From positions 1,798,001 through 1,862,000 of the forward strand of contig NZ_CP022315.1 in the NCBI RefSeq assembly GCF_002216775.1: a stretch of DNA of 64,000 nt, in the 5' to 3' direction. Both the position numbers and the translations under genes were made by a program. Shown here piece after piece: positions 44,439-55,300 of the stretch; within the stretch, counting starts at the first letter, position 1; each line of letters begins with the position of its first letter. The notes beneath the pieces are model-generated. The model was not told the DNA's origin. It ran no database searches and saw only the letters and a list, made by a program, of their open reading frames with translations. Source of the DNA: Virgibacillus phasianinus. Its GTDB lineage: Bacteria > Bacillota > Bacilli > Bacillales > Amphibacillaceae.

Positions 44439-44492
44439 ATAAATCTTTCGGTATAAAATATGTCTAGCTTCTGGGCGCTTACGCTTTTCTTG
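44439..44492 (+). repeat. GTCTAGCT dispersed repeat, short copy
   Basis: ATAAATCTTTCGGTATAAAA, then ATATGTCTAGCTTC, then GGGCGCTTACGCTTTTCTTG. The same three segments, in a different order, occur in the long copy at 63801-64000. Confidence 0.65.
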
Positions 44493-44627
44493 GTAATCAT
44501 TGACTGAAAATTGTAAGAAAAGACAACATTTTTTAAATACATTTTGTAATTCGTTCCTTATACTCTAGGTAAACCTTAATTTCACTTGAGGTAAATAGGA
44601 TTAATCATAGATAAAGAGGGTGTACAA

Positions 44628-46157
44628 ATGAGTTCGAATTTGATGTTGAAAGCTGAAGGCATTTCAAAATCATTCCCTGGTGTTAAGGCATTGTCAGATG
44701 TAAGTTTTAATTTGAAAGGGGGGGAAATTCACTCTTTAATGGGAGAGAATGGTGCTGGCAAATCTACATTAATCAAGGTGTTAACAGGTGTTCATGAAAA
44801 GAACGCCGGTACCTTTTATTTAAAAGGCAAGAAAATTGAACCAAAATCACCACAGGAGGCACAAAAGTTAGGGATAAGTACTGTTTATCAAGAAATAAAT
44901 TTATGTGGAAACCTTACTGTTGCAGAAAATATATTTATCGGAAGGGAACCCAAAAAAAACGGAAGAATTGACTGGAAAGAAATAAATAAACGTGCTGGGA
45001 AGATTCTCTCCGAACGATTAAATATTTCTATTGATGTAAGTAAGTTATTGTCATCCTATTCTACGGCTATCCAGCAAATGGTTGCTATAGCAAGGGCAGT
45101 TGATATCTCTAGTGGGGTCTTAATCCTCGATGAACCAACATCCAGTTTAGATAAAAATGAAGTTCAGAAATTATTTGAAGTAATGCGGAACTTAAAAAAT
45201 GAAGGGATGGCCATTATTTTTGTTAGTCATTTTTTGGACCAAGTTTATGAAATAACTGACCGTATTACTGTCTTAAGAAATGGTCACCTAATCGGTGAAT
45301 ATGAAACAAAAAAGCTATCAAAACCAGATTTAGTATCGAAAATGATCGGAAAAGAATTGGGAGAAAATACTAGTCAGCCCAAGAAAAATTCAAAAGGTCT
45401 CAGTGATGAATTATTTCTAGACGCTACTGGCTTTGGCAGAAGAGGGACAATAAGTCCAATTGATTTAAGTTTACGTAAAGGAGAAGTATTAGGTCTAGCG
45501 GGACTATTGGGCTCTGGAAGGACAGAGGTTGCCAAGTTGATTTTTGGTATAGAAAATAACGATCAAGGTGTTCTTGTAATTGATAATGAAAGAATTAGGG
45601 CTATGAATCCAAGAACTGCAATAGAAAAAGGCTTAAGCTTCTGTCCGGAAGATCGAAAAGTAGAAGGCATTGTGAACGATTTGACCATTAGGGAAAACAT
45701 TGTATTAGGTCTGCAAACAAAGAAAGGGTTATTTAAATACATCCCGATGAAAGAACAAAAAGAAATATCTCAAAAATATATTGATTTGCTCAGAATCAAA
45801 ACACCAAGTATGGAACAAAGAATAGATAATTTGAGTGGCGGAAATCAGCAGAAGGTAATTCTAGCAAGGTGGTTAGCCACTAACCCTAAACTATTAATAT
45901 TAGATGAACCAACAAGGGGAATTGATGTTGGTTCAAAGGGTGAAATTAGAAGGCTAATTTTGGATTTGGCAAATGAAGGAATAACCATTTTATTTATTTC
46001 TGCGGAATTAGATGAATTGGTAGCTTGCTGTGACGAAGTAGTTGTACTGCGTGATCGCAAAAAGATTGGGCATTTGGAAAAGCATGAAATCAGTGTATCT
46101 AACATTATGGATATGATCGCAAAAGGGGATGGTCTTATTGAAACAAATCCTGTATAA
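44628..46157 (+). CDS. ytfR: sugar ABC transporter ATP-binding protein, YtfR-like
   Basis: This 509-residue double ATPase has two nucleotide-binding domains. The first has Walker A GENGAGKST, a signature-like segment SSYSTAIQQMVAIARAV and Walker B VLILDEPTSSLD. The second has the variant Walker A GLAGLLGSGRTEVAKL, signature NLSGGNQQKVILARWLATNP and LLILDEPTRGIDVGSKGEI. This is the RbsA/MglA/YtfR (CUT2) family that powers monosaccharide uptake. It overlaps the first permease gene and belongs with YtfQ-like binding proteins. The ATG follows GAGGGTGTAC. Confidence 0.92.
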   Translation: MSSNLMLKAEGISKSFPGVKALSDVSFNLKGGEIHSLMGENGAGKSTLIKVLTGVHEKNAGTFYLKGKKIEPKSPQEAQKLGISTVYQEINLCGNLTVAENIFIGREPKKNGRIDWKEINKRAGKILSERLNISIDVSKLLSSYSTAIQQMVAIARAVDISSGVLILDEPTSSLDKNEVQKLFEVMRNLKNEGMAIIFVSHFLDQVYEITDRITVLRNGHLIGEYETKKLSKPDLVSKMIGKELGENTSQPKKNSKGLSDELFLDATGFGRRGTISPIDLSLRKGEVLGLAGLLGSGRTEVAKLIFGIENNDQGVLVIDNERIRAMNPRTAIEKGLSFCPEDRKVEGIVNDLTIRENIVLGLQTKKGLFKYIPMKEQKEISQKYIDLLRIKTPSMEQRIDNLSGGNQQKVILARWLATNPKLLILDEPTRGIDVGSKGEIRRLILDLANEGITILFISAELDELVACCDEVVVLRDRKKIGHLEKHEISVSNIMDMIAKGDGLIETNPV

Positions 46158-47142
46158 ATTCACTCGAACCAAAATATTTTGGCCAATCCTTGCCCTTGCT
46201 GTACTTCTAATCCTTAACCTTCTGCTAATTCCTGGTTTTTTTTCAATAGAAATCAAGGATGGTCACCTATTTGGAAGTCTAATTGATATTTTAAATCGCG
46301 TTGTTCCATTGTTGATTATTTCTATTGGCATGACCATTGTTATTGCAAAAGAAGGAATTGACATATCGGTTGGATCTGTATTAGCTATTTCAGGGGCATT
46401 GGCTGCTTCTATCATGGAAAGCTCTTCTGTTTGGGTGGCCTTGATTGCCGCAATAGGTATTGGTATTGTCTGTGGGCTATGGAACGGCATGTTGGTATCA
46501 GTATTTGATATACAGCCTATGGTTGCAACTCTTATTTTATTGATTGTTGGCAGGGGAATTGCTCAATTAATTACTGGTGGACAAATCCTAACAATTGACA
46601 ATAAAATCTACGACTATATTGGTTCCGGATTTCTATTAGGTCTTCCTTTCCCGATATTTATAGGTTTAGCTGTTTTTCTCATTTTGCTATATATGAAGAA
46701 AAGAACAGCATTGGGGCTATTTATTGAATCCATCGGAAACAACATGACTGCAAGTAAATTTGCAGGAATTCAGCCTAAAAGAATTATCTTAATCGGATAT
46801 GCAATCTGCGGTGTGTGTGCTGCAATCGCAGGAATTATTGTCAGTGCAAATGTGAGTAGTGCGGATGCCAATAATGCCGGTTTATGGATTGAATTGGATG
46901 CCATTTTGGCGGTTGTAATTGGTGGGACATCCATGCGTGGGGGAAGGTATTTTCTTAGTGGAACCGTTGTAGGAGCATTGTTTATTCAATCCTTAACGAC
47001 GACTATCTATTCTGTTGGAATTAATCCACAGATAATAATGGTAGTTAAAGCTATAGCGGTTATTATCGTATGCCTTTTCCAGTCAGAGAAATTTAGGTTG
47101 GCGTTTTTGCAGTTTGGAAAAAAGAAGGTGCCATTACAATGA
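46138..47142 (+). CDS. ytfT: sugar ABC transporter permease, YtfT-like
   Basis: The 334-residue CUT2 permease has about eight to ten helices and the conserved MTIVIAKEGIDISVGSVLAI and LDAILAVVIGGTSMRGGRYF segments. It should form the membrane channel together with the next gene product. The TTG at 46138 lies nine bases after AAAAGGGG, whereas the ATG at 46129 abuts that site; I therefore prefer TTG. It overlaps both neighbouring genes, as in the E. coli ytfQRT-yjfF operon. Confidence 0.88.
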   Translation: MKQILYKFTRTKIFWPILALAVLLILNLLLIPGFFSIEIKDGHLFGSLIDILNRVVPLLIISIGMTIVIAKEGIDISVGSVLAISGALAASIMESSSVWVALIAAIGIGIVCGLWNGMLVSVFDIQPMVATLILLIVGRGIAQLITGGQILTIDNKIYDYIGSGFLLGLPFPIFIGLAVFLILLYMKKRTALGLFIESIGNNMTASKFAGIQPKRIILIGYAICGVCAAIAGIIVSANVSSADANNAGLWIELDAILAVVIGGTSMRGGRYFLSGTVVGALFIQSLTTTIYSVGINPQIIMVVKAIAVIIVCLFQSEKFRLAFLQFGKKKVPLQ

Positions 47143-48185
47143 AATACTTCAAATTTAACATGAAAGAGAACCATATTTTCATTTTAGCAACGATGATGCT
47201 AATTATACTGATGTATGGATATGGATCTATTTCCTTCACAGGATTTGCAAGTACACAGGTGTTCCTTAATTTATTTATCGATAATGCATATTTAATTATT
47301 GTAGCAACCGGTATGGCATTTGTCATTATTACTGGAGGTATTGATTTATCAGTTGGAGCATTTGTTGCGTTTATCAGTATGGTTTCAGCATCACTATTAC
47401 AACTGGGTTTAAATGCTTATCTAGTTATTTTGATATCTTTACTTATCGGAATTGCATTTGGTGCATTCCAGGGCTATTTAATTAGCCAGTTTGATCTACA
47501 TCCGTGGATTGTAACACTAGCAGGGATGTTCTTAGCAAGAGGCGCAAGTTTTCTTATTAGTACAGACAGTATTGTAATTACAAATGAAACTTATAGCAGT
47601 CTTTCCCAGTTCAAATTGTATTTGTTTGGGGACAGCTACATTTCAATAGGGGTAATAATTGCAATAATTGTTGTTGCTGTTTCCCTCTACATGGCGAAAT
47701 TCACGAAGTTTGGAAGAAATGTATATGCTATCGGCGGAAATGTCGGATCGGCAAAATTAATGGGATTACCAGTTAAAAAGACGACAATTTGGGTCTATAT
47801 CTTTTCGAGCTTTTGTTCAGCATTAGGCGGAATAGTATTTACATTATATATGCTTTCGGGTTATGGGCTGCATTTAATGGGGATGGAAATGGATGCTATT
47901 GCGGCCTGTGTTATTGGTGGCATTCTCTTAACTGGGGGATTTGGCTATCTAATCGGACCAACCCTAGGTGTATTGAGTATGGGAATTATCCAGACCATTA
48001 TTATGTTTCAGGGCACTCTAAGCTCTTGGTGGACTAAAATTGCAATCGGAGTTCTTTTGCTCTTGTTCATCGTATTGCAACGACTTGTTGTCATGAGAAG
48101 AGGAAAAAGGGATGCTATTCAGTTGGAAAAACAGGCAGATACTTTGGAGGTTGAACCCAAGGTTGCTTCCGGTGAATATAAATAG
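47139..48185 (+). CDS. yjfF: sugar ABC transporter permease, YjfF-like
   Basis: The 348-residue second CUT2 permease has AFVIITGGIDLSVGAFVAFI and AIGGNVGSAKLMGLPVKKTT, and a glycine-rich CVIGGILLTGGFGYLIGPTL. Two different permeases in one operon is characteristic of the YtfQRT-YjfF galactofuranose transporter rather than ribose or galactose systems, which use one permease gene. The C-terminal 30 residues form a charged cytoplasmic tail. It overlaps the YtfT-like gene by four bases. Confidence 0.88.
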   Translation: MKYFKFNMKENHIFILATMMLIILMYGYGSISFTGFASTQVFLNLFIDNAYLIIVATGMAFVIITGGIDLSVGAFVAFISMVSASLLQLGLNAYLVILISLLIGIAFGAFQGYLISQFDLHPWIVTLAGMFLARGASFLISTDSIVITNETYSSLSQFKLYLFGDSYISIGVIIAIIVVAVSLYMAKFTKFGRNVYAIGGNVGSAKLMGLPVKKTTIWVYIFSSFCSALGGIVFTLYMLSGYGLHLMGMEMDAIAACVIGGILLTGGFGYLIGPTLGVLSMGIIQTIIMFQGTLSSWWTKIAIGVLLLLFIVLQRLVVMRRGKRDAIQLEKQADTLEVEPKVASGEYK

Positions 48186-48279
48186 ACCTTATCCCGCCTG
48201 GTGCTCCAGCTTTGGGACTTTAACGTGAAACCATCTATATGCATTCCGATACAGGTGGGAAGTCGCAATTTAAAAAGGG

Positions 48280-48491
48280 TACTGAAAAAGTGGTGGATAT
48301 TAAAAAATATAGCTTTTCACCTTCGCATAGCATCTTGAATATACGGAGACTCCTGCGGGAAGTGAGAGATCGGCGAGACCCCGGAGGACGGCAGTCCGAG
48401 GAGGCTCACCACTCGCCCGCGGAAAGCGCAGTATATTCAAGATGCGATGATAGATCCACATATTTGTGTATTAAGTATACCTTTTTCAGTG
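48280..48491 (+). mobile_element. 210-bp MITE, copy C
   Basis: ACTGAAAAAGTGGTGGAT at the left, CTTTTTCAGTG at the right, inner repeat GCATCTTGAATATACG / GTATATTCAAGATGC, and the GC-rich core. It is inverted relative to copies A and B. It separates the transport operon from the secreted enzymes. No clear target duplication is visible. Confidence 0.85.
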
Positions 48492-48590
48492 CCCACCAAT
48501 TTAAAGGGGGTGTTTTATAAGGGGATGGAAATAGATTAGAGGAAGAATTTTGGGTGCATGTTCATTAATCAAAACAGGGAGGGTATTTAT

Positions 48591-51500
48591 TTGGTTACAG
48601 GATTAAAAGCTGGCAGATTCGTCTTTGCAATTGTTCTTACTCTGTTTTTTTCAATTGCAATATATTCGCTAGGATTAGCACATGTGCAGGCGAAAGAGGA
48701 TAGTTCTCAACAGAATGGATTAAAGGGAGACTTTTATATTAGCTCGGAACCCGGAGCCTTTGACTTTTCAGAGAAAAAGGCAACCATTGTTTCTCCGAAT
48801 ATTAATTTTGGAAACTTAAATCCAACGTTAAAAACGTTAACAGGACAGGAGGATGACGTTACAGTAAGATGGACCGGTCAAATTAAACCTGAATACACAG
48901 AAGACTATACATTTTCAATGATTGGCGACAACGGCTTTAGACTATGGATAGATAATCAACTAGTTATTGATCACTGGGTAAATGATTGGGACATTGAGCA
49001 GGTCAGTGAACCTATTTCTTTAGAAGCGGGAAAAACGTATGACATAAAAATTGAATACTTTGAGGACCATGGGGGCGCGCATTTGAAATTAAATTGGTCC
49101 AGTGCCAGTCAGGAGAAAGAAATTGTGCCTAACAATAGATTGTATCTCCCTGAAGGTTTTACTAATGAAGGACCTATCAGCTCAAGCGTTTCCGAAAGCG
49201 GAAAAACAATTGAGATGAATTTTCAAAGCGAATTAAATGAAGTCCCGGAAAATGCAAATGATCACTTTACGACAATTGGAAATAGCAAGCCTACATCTAT
49301 TTCGCTAAAAGAAGATGATCCTTCCACACTTATACTCGAATTGGACTATCCAATTACCAGCAAGGATGATGAAAACTTATTGGTGACTTACGATGGCGAG
49401 GGTCAACTAACAAAAAAGGATGGGGATGTGCTTCCTTCATTTAGCACCATGGTAAAAAATAACTCTACCTTTATTATTTCATCAAAATGGGCAGATGAGG
49501 TTACGGCTGATAATGTTCTCCCTGAATATCCGCGTCCGCAAATGGTGCGTGAGGATTGGATGAATTTAAACGGCGAATGGGAGTTCCAAGAGGCTTCTGA
49601 AGGTGATGATTTACCTGCTGGGAAGACTTTAGATGAAAAGATTCTAGTCCCGTTTGCAGTTGAGTCCAGGTTATCAGGAGTTGAACGCCACGAAGATCAT
49701 GTGTGGTATAAGCGTAACTTTACTATACCAGAGGGGTGGACCGGTGACGATATCCTATTACATTTCGGTGCAGTTGATTGGAAGACTGTAGTCTATGTAA
49801 ATGGAGAAGAAGTTGGTTCCCATAAAGGTGGTTATGATTCTTTTGATTTTAACATAACCGATTTCCTTAAAGAAGGAAATAATGAATTAATTGTTGAGGT
49901 TTACGATTCTACATCAACAAGCAGAGCTCTGGGAAAACAACGGCTGAATCCAGGAGGTATCTTTTATACTTCGGTAACAGGAATCTGGCAAACTGTTTGG
50001 CTTGAGCCAGTATCAAATGCGCATATCGAAAACCTTAAAATGACACCGGAGATTAATGAAGAATATTTGGAATTAGTTGTTGAAGGTTCGGAACTTAACG
50101 GTGAAACTATCGAAACGATTGCCTATAAAGATGGAGAAGAGGTTGGTAGAGCTACTGGTGCTGTAGGTGAGGAAATTCAAATACCGGTTCCAGATCCTAG
50201 GTTATGGTCCACTACCGATCCATTCTTATATGATCTTAAAGTTAAATTAAAAGATGGTCAGAATACGATTGACGAAGTTTCAAGTTATTTTGGAATGAGG
50301 GAAATTTCGCTTGGTAAAGTGGACGGTACACTTCGTCCATTATTGAACGGCGAATTTGTTTTTCAAATGGGGCCGCTTGATCAGGGATACTGGCCTGCAG
50401 GACTCTATACTGCACCTACAGATGAAGCCTTAAAATTTGATATTGAGGCTGCTAAGGAACTAGGGTTTAACATGATTCGAAAGCATGCAAAAGTGGAACC
50501 ACAGCGTTTTCACTATTGGGCGGACAAGTTGGGTATGCTCGTATGGCAGGATATGCCTAGCATGTTTGACAATAACCCTTCCGATGAAGATGCTGAACAA
50601 TTTGAGCATGAATTTGATGAAATAATCAAAGAGCACTACAACTCGCCATCTCTAATCGTATGGACTGTTTTTAACGAAGGATGGGGACAGTACGATACAG
50701 AAAGAATTACGGAATGGGTAGAAGATACTGATCCTACACGTCTTGTTAATAATGCCAGTGGTTGGACAGATAAGGGAGTCGGGGACATGATAGATTTTCA
50801 TTGTTATGTAGGACCATGTTCACCTACACCGACAGATGATAGGATTGCTGTTCTAGGTGAATACGGTGGACTTGGTTTGCATGTTCCTGGACACGAATGG
50901 AATTCAAATGTATTTAATTATGAAATGCAGGATAGTAAGGAACAGTTAACCAATCGTTATCTCGGGTTGATTGAACAGATAAAACAATACAAAGAAAATT
51001 CTGGCCTAAGTGCAGCAGTTTACACGCAAATTACTGATGTTGAGATAGAAATTAATGGTTTGCTAAGCTACGATCGTAAAGTGGAGAAGGTTGACTTTGA
51101 CAAGCTGAGAAAAGCCCATAAAGAACTAATTGGTCAAGTAAATGTTAGCGACCTTCTTGAACTAATTAATCAAACCCAATCGTTACTGGATAATGCAGAA
51201 GCAGGTGAAGAACCGGGTCAATATCCACAGGATTCCATTGATGCATTAGCAGCTGCGATAACAAAAGCACAAGATGTAGCGAACAAAGACGATGCAACAC
51301 AAAGTGAAATAAAAAATGCTATTCATGCGCTGAAAGACGCAGTATCTTTATTCAAGGACCAAATCAATCCACCGATTCCTGAAGGGGCTGAAGTAGATCA
51401 TTTTAACAATGGCACTTTAGCTGAGGAATGGATGATTTACAATGAAACGGAAGAGAAAAAATGGAGTCTGACTGATGTTGCCGGTAAATTGCGGCTTCAT

Positions 51501-52238
51501 ACATCACAAGGAGATTCCTATCAGGAGCAGAATCAATTAAAGAATGTTTTCTTAAGGGGAGCTCCTTCCGAAGATTTTGAAATAACAACAAAGGTAACTG
51601 CTCCAATCAATCAAAATCATCAACAAGCAGGTCTGTTTGTTTGGGAAGACGAAGATAATTATGTGAGGTTTGGCCACGTCTGGGATACAATTGCAAATAC
51701 AGGATATAGCTTAGAAACTGCAAAAGAAGAGGGCGGGCAATATTCCAAAGCGGAAAACATGGTCTCCCATCCAGGTAACGATACGATGTATTTAAAGATT
51801 AAGAAAGAAGGTAATCTATTTACTACGTATTATTGGGATGGAAGCGAATGGGTACAGGCAGCAGATTCGATTACGGCTTCACTTGACGATATTAAGATAG
51901 GATTCTATGCAACCTCTACTTTTGCTGATGACATCTATGCTGACTTTGACTACTTTACTATCAAATCACCAGAGGACGTAAGCATTGAATCGATACAGAC
52001 TCTTATTAATGAGTATGAAAATGGAGGCGAAATTGAGCAGCCATTGGCTAAAAAACTAAGTAATAAACTAGATCAGGCTGAGCACCAATTAGATAAGGGC
52101 CACATAAATCAAGCTATTAAGAAGATGAATGGCTTCCTGAAGCATTTGAACAATAAAGCGATGGATAAATTTATAACAGATAACGCGAAGGAGAACCTTA
52201 ATAAGGTGGCCAATAAATTAATAGATTCATGGAAATAG
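48591..52238 (+). CDS. secreted multidomain glycoside hydrolase family 2
   Basis: The 1215-residue secreted enzyme has a signal peptide ending near AHVQA. A PA14 domain (about 45-190; TVRWTGQIKPEYTEDYTFSM) and a Big-like linker follow. The GH2 catalytic unit (about 325-860) has the sugar-binding, Ig-like and TIM-barrel parts, with acid/base Glu696 in TVFNEGWGQYD and likely nucleophile Glu757 in VLGEYGGLG. After a short helical repeat comes a DUF1349/concanavalin-like domain (about 945-1130; VDHFNNGTLAEEWMIYNETE) and a C-terminal FIMAH domain (last 85 residues). GH2 covers beta-galactosidase, beta-glucuronidase and also galactofuranosidase. The neighbouring YtfQ-type transporter makes a furanosidase attractive but unproven. 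TTG 48591 follows AGGGAGGG at seven bases; the upstream ATG frame adds a polar leader. Confidence 0.87.
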   Translation: MVTGLKAGRFVFAIVLTLFFSIAIYSLGLAHVQAKEDSSQQNGLKGDFYISSEPGAFDFSEKKATIVSPNINFGNLNPTLKTLTGQEDDVTVRWTGQIKPEYTEDYTFSMIGDNGFRLWIDNQLVIDHWVNDWDIEQVSEPISLEAGKTYDIKIEYFEDHGGAHLKLNWSSASQEKEIVPNNRLYLPEGFTNEGPISSSVSESGKTIEMNFQSELNEVPENANDHFTTIGNSKPTSISLKEDDPSTLILELDYPITSKDDENLLVTYDGEGQLTKKDGDVLPSFSTMVKNNSTFIISSKWADEVTADNVLPEYPRPQMVREDWMNLNGEWEFQEASEGDDLPAGKTLDEKILVPFAVESRLSGVERHEDHVWYKRNFTIPEGWTGDDILLHFGAVDWKTVVYVNGEEVGSHKGGYDSFDFNITDFLKEGNNELIVEVYDSTSTSRALGKQRLNPGGIFYTSVTGIWQTVWLEPVSNAHIENLKMTPEINEEYLELVVEGSELNGETIETIAYKDGEEVGRATGAVGEEIQIPVPDPRLWSTTDPFLYDLKVKLKDGQNTIDEVSSYFGMREISLGKVDGTLRPLLNGEFVFQMGPLDQGYWPAGLYTAPTDEALKFDIEAAKELGFNMIRKHAKVEPQRFHYWADKLGMLVWQDMPSMFDNNPSDEDAEQFEHEFDEIIKEHYNSPSLIVWTVFNEGWGQYDTERITEWVEDTDPTRLVNNASGWTDKGVGDMIDFHCYVGPCSPTPTDDRIAVLGEYGGLGLHVPGHEWNSNVFNYEMQDSKEQLTNRYLGLIEQIKQYKENSGLSAAVYTQITDVEIEINGLLSYDRKVEKVDFDKLRKAHKELIGQVNVSDLLELINQTQSLLDNAEAGEEPGQYPQDSIDALAAAITKAQDVANKDDATQSEIKNAIHALKDAVSLFKDQINPPIPEGAEVDHFNNGTLAEEWMIYNETEEKKWSLTDVAGKLRLHTSQGDSYQEQNQLKNVFLRGAPSEDFEITTKVTAPINQNHQQAGLFVWEDEDNYVRFGHVWDTIANTGYSLETAKEEGGQYSKAENMVSHPGNDTMYLKIKKEGNLFTTYYWDGSEWVQAADSITASLDDIKIGFYATSTFADDIYADFDYFTIKSPEDVSIESIQTLINEYENGGEIEQPLAKKLSNKLDQAEHQLDKGHINQAIKKMNGFLKHLNNKAMDKFITDNAKENLNKVANKLIDSWK

Positions 52239-52254
52239 ATTTATAAAATGAAAA

Positions 52255-52281
52255 GCCCCTCATCTTAAAAAGATGAGGGGA
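52255..52281 (+). terminator. terminator between the GH2 and GH43 genes
   Basis: CCCCTCATCTT and AAGATGAGGGG pair around AA, followed by a T-rich stretch. The GH43 gene begins 35 bases later, so read-through or a promoter inside this gap would be needed. Confidence 0.75.
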
Positions 52282-52315
52282 AATATTTTAATGGGTTAGT
52301 GAAGGAGGAACAATA

Positions 52316-55300
52316 GTGAAAAGAGTATTTGGAATACTTACAGCAATCATCCTCTTAACGGGCATGTTTAGTGCAACTCCAGATGTTCATGCTGCTGATA
52401 CAACGATAGAGGGCCATGGATTGTTGGGTGAATTCTTTAATTGTGAAAGAAACCCTGATAACCGAGAAGATATTAATGTATTTAATTTTGACGATTTTCG
52501 TGGAGAAAGTACTGTAGAAAATTTAAATGGTGACTCTTTTATAGGCATTTTTAATGAATTAATAGGAAAACCTGATTATAATACTGCGCGTTTTACAGGG
52601 ACCATCGTACCAGAATATACGGAGGATTATACCTTCTATATGGAAGGTGATGATGGGTTCAGGCTATGGATTAATGGAGAGTTAGTCATTGACTTTTGGG
52701 AGCAAAAGTGGGAAATCGAACAAAGTAGTGCTCCGATATCCTTAGAAGCTGGAAAACATTATGATATCAAGGTTGAATATTTGCAAGGATGGGGTGGTTC
52801 TTGGCTTCGTATGGGCTGGGAAAGTGCAAGCCAGGAAAGAGAAATTGTTCCAGAATCTGCACTATATTTACCGTTAGATCATATTATTTCAACTCAAAAG
52901 GATGAATTAAGTGGAGAAATCGGAAAGATAGATTACCTGATGGAAAACTTTGCCGATAAAGTAAATGAAGGTGCATTAAATAACTTAAATACAGTGAAAC
53001 TAACCACGCAGGAATTGCTTGATACAATTGATGACAAAGCGATTAGTGATAGGGAAAAGGCAGACCTATTAATAGATGCTACTGAAAACGCATCTATCGC
53101 TCGTTCCGATTTTATGAAAGAAATGGGAGTCACAAGTTCGTCTGTACACGACAAATTTAACAACCCTTTATATCAAGGACAGGACCCATTTGTAACCTAT
53201 AAAGACGGGTTTTATTACTTTGTATCCTCTAGTAACTTAGACTCTAACAATAAAATTTATGTGTCCAAATCCCGTACCTTGACAGACCAAGGTGAAAAGG
53301 TAATGGTATTTGATTCACAGGGAACACAGACCCGTATTTTTGCTCCAGAAATCTTCTTCTTTGATGGCAAATGGTATATTTATTACTGTGCCGACTTGGA
53401 AGATTATGATTACAGACATATGGCAACTGTATTGGAGTCTGTCACTGATGACCCACAAGGGGAATATGTGAATAAAGGTGCCTTATATACTGGTGAAGAT
53501 GGTCAGTATAAACAAGCAAACGACTTTACGGTACTAGACTATAATGGACAATTATATGCTATTTGGGGTACTTTGGGATCCGGAGAACCAATTGGCCCGG
53601 CAATTGCTCCAATGGATAATCCTTATACGATTACAGCAGACCGCTCTATCATAGGTGGTGGTGGGGAAGGTCCTCGTATATTACAAAGAGATGGAAAAGT
53701 ATTTATCGTAGTTTCCGAAGGTGATTATCAATCAAATGATTATCGTTTATCTTATTTAATGAATAAAGATGGGGACATTTTGAACAAGGATTCTTGGACC
53801 CGTACAAATGATGTTTTCCTTTCTACTGATGATGTATCAGGACCTGCCAGGGCAAGTTTTGTGAAATCGGCAGATGGTACAGAAGATTGGATGATGTACC
53901 ATTCACGTGTGTATAAAGATACGGAACGAAACTGGTGGCGTCAAGTAAACATTAAGGAATTCGGTTGGAATGAAGATGGAACTCCTGATTTTGGCGAGCC
54001 CGTTTCTCCATATGAATGGCAAGACTTGCCTTCTGGCGATTTGGGACAAGGCGATATGTATCAAGCAGAAGATGCAATTCATTATGGCGATATTACAAAA
54101 GACGACAGCCATGCAAATTATCAAGGAACTGGTTATATTAACCTGCCTAACAAATCTGGCGCGGAAGCAAGTTTTGTAGTAAATGCGGAAGAAAAAGGTG
54201 ATTATATTGTAGGTGTGAGATATGCCTATGGTGTACAAGTGGATGGAGAGTCGACAAGTAATCCCACGACACAATTACCTGCAAGAGCAAAAGTCAATGT
54301 ATATGTAAATGGTGCACATGTGAAAACAATAACACCAGATAAAACAGCAATCAGCTGGGAGGAATGGTTTACCGCATCTGAACGTTTGGCCTTAAAAGAG
54401 GGTAAAAATGTAATCAGTTATCGTATCGATAATGACAGTATAGGTAATGTAAATTTAGACTACTTAACTATGTACAAAGCAGATGTACCAAATCAAATTG
54501 CTCCAACAGTACCTGCAACGGATTTGGCTATGGATTCACATGCACAGGTAAATGTAGGTAAAACATTGCAACTAAATGCAACAGTAGAGCCGGCAAATTA
54601 TACAAATAAAATTATTTGGACTTCCGACAATCCAGATGTAGCAGTTGTAAATTCAGCAGGCATGGTAACCGGTAAAGCAGCAGGAACTACTACGATCAAA
54701 GCAACCATTGATGGTCATGAAGTATCCTGTGAACTGACAGTTCTAAATCCCGTTAATGTTAGTTCTCTCGAAATCATGGGTGAACATGGAGATTCGGAGA
54801 TTAGAACTAAAGGTGGAACACTTCAATTATCAGCAAATGTTCTGCCGGAAAATGCAACTGAAAAGTCAGTAACATGGACAATTGAAGAAGGTGGTAAGTA
54901 CGCAAGCATATCGGAAACGGGGCTAGTGACTGCAAAAGGAAAGGGAACTGTGGTCGTCAAAGCAGCATCTGTCAGTAATCCTGACATTACGGACACCTTT
55001 GAAGTGAAAATAATCGGGTTGGATTCCGTAACTGTTACTGTCGATGAATCAACATTAGTTAGAAACCAGACAATAGACCTAGAATTAAATGGAAAAAACA
55101 ATAAGAATGCGACAGTTGATTTAACGAAAGCAACCGTTAATTATGTTAGCAGCAATGAGAATGTTATAACTGTTGAAAATGGAAAAATAATCGCACATAA
55201 TACTGGAACAGCTGAAGTATATGCGGATGTAACGCTAAATGGTTATTCTGTTCAATCGAACAAGCTGAAAATAACCGTAACAACCAATATCAAATCCATA

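Noticed and set aside
53903-54274. 123-residue minus-strand frame opposite the GH43 gene
   Set aside because: Antisense shadow with many Cys/Ile/Phe residues and no start signals.
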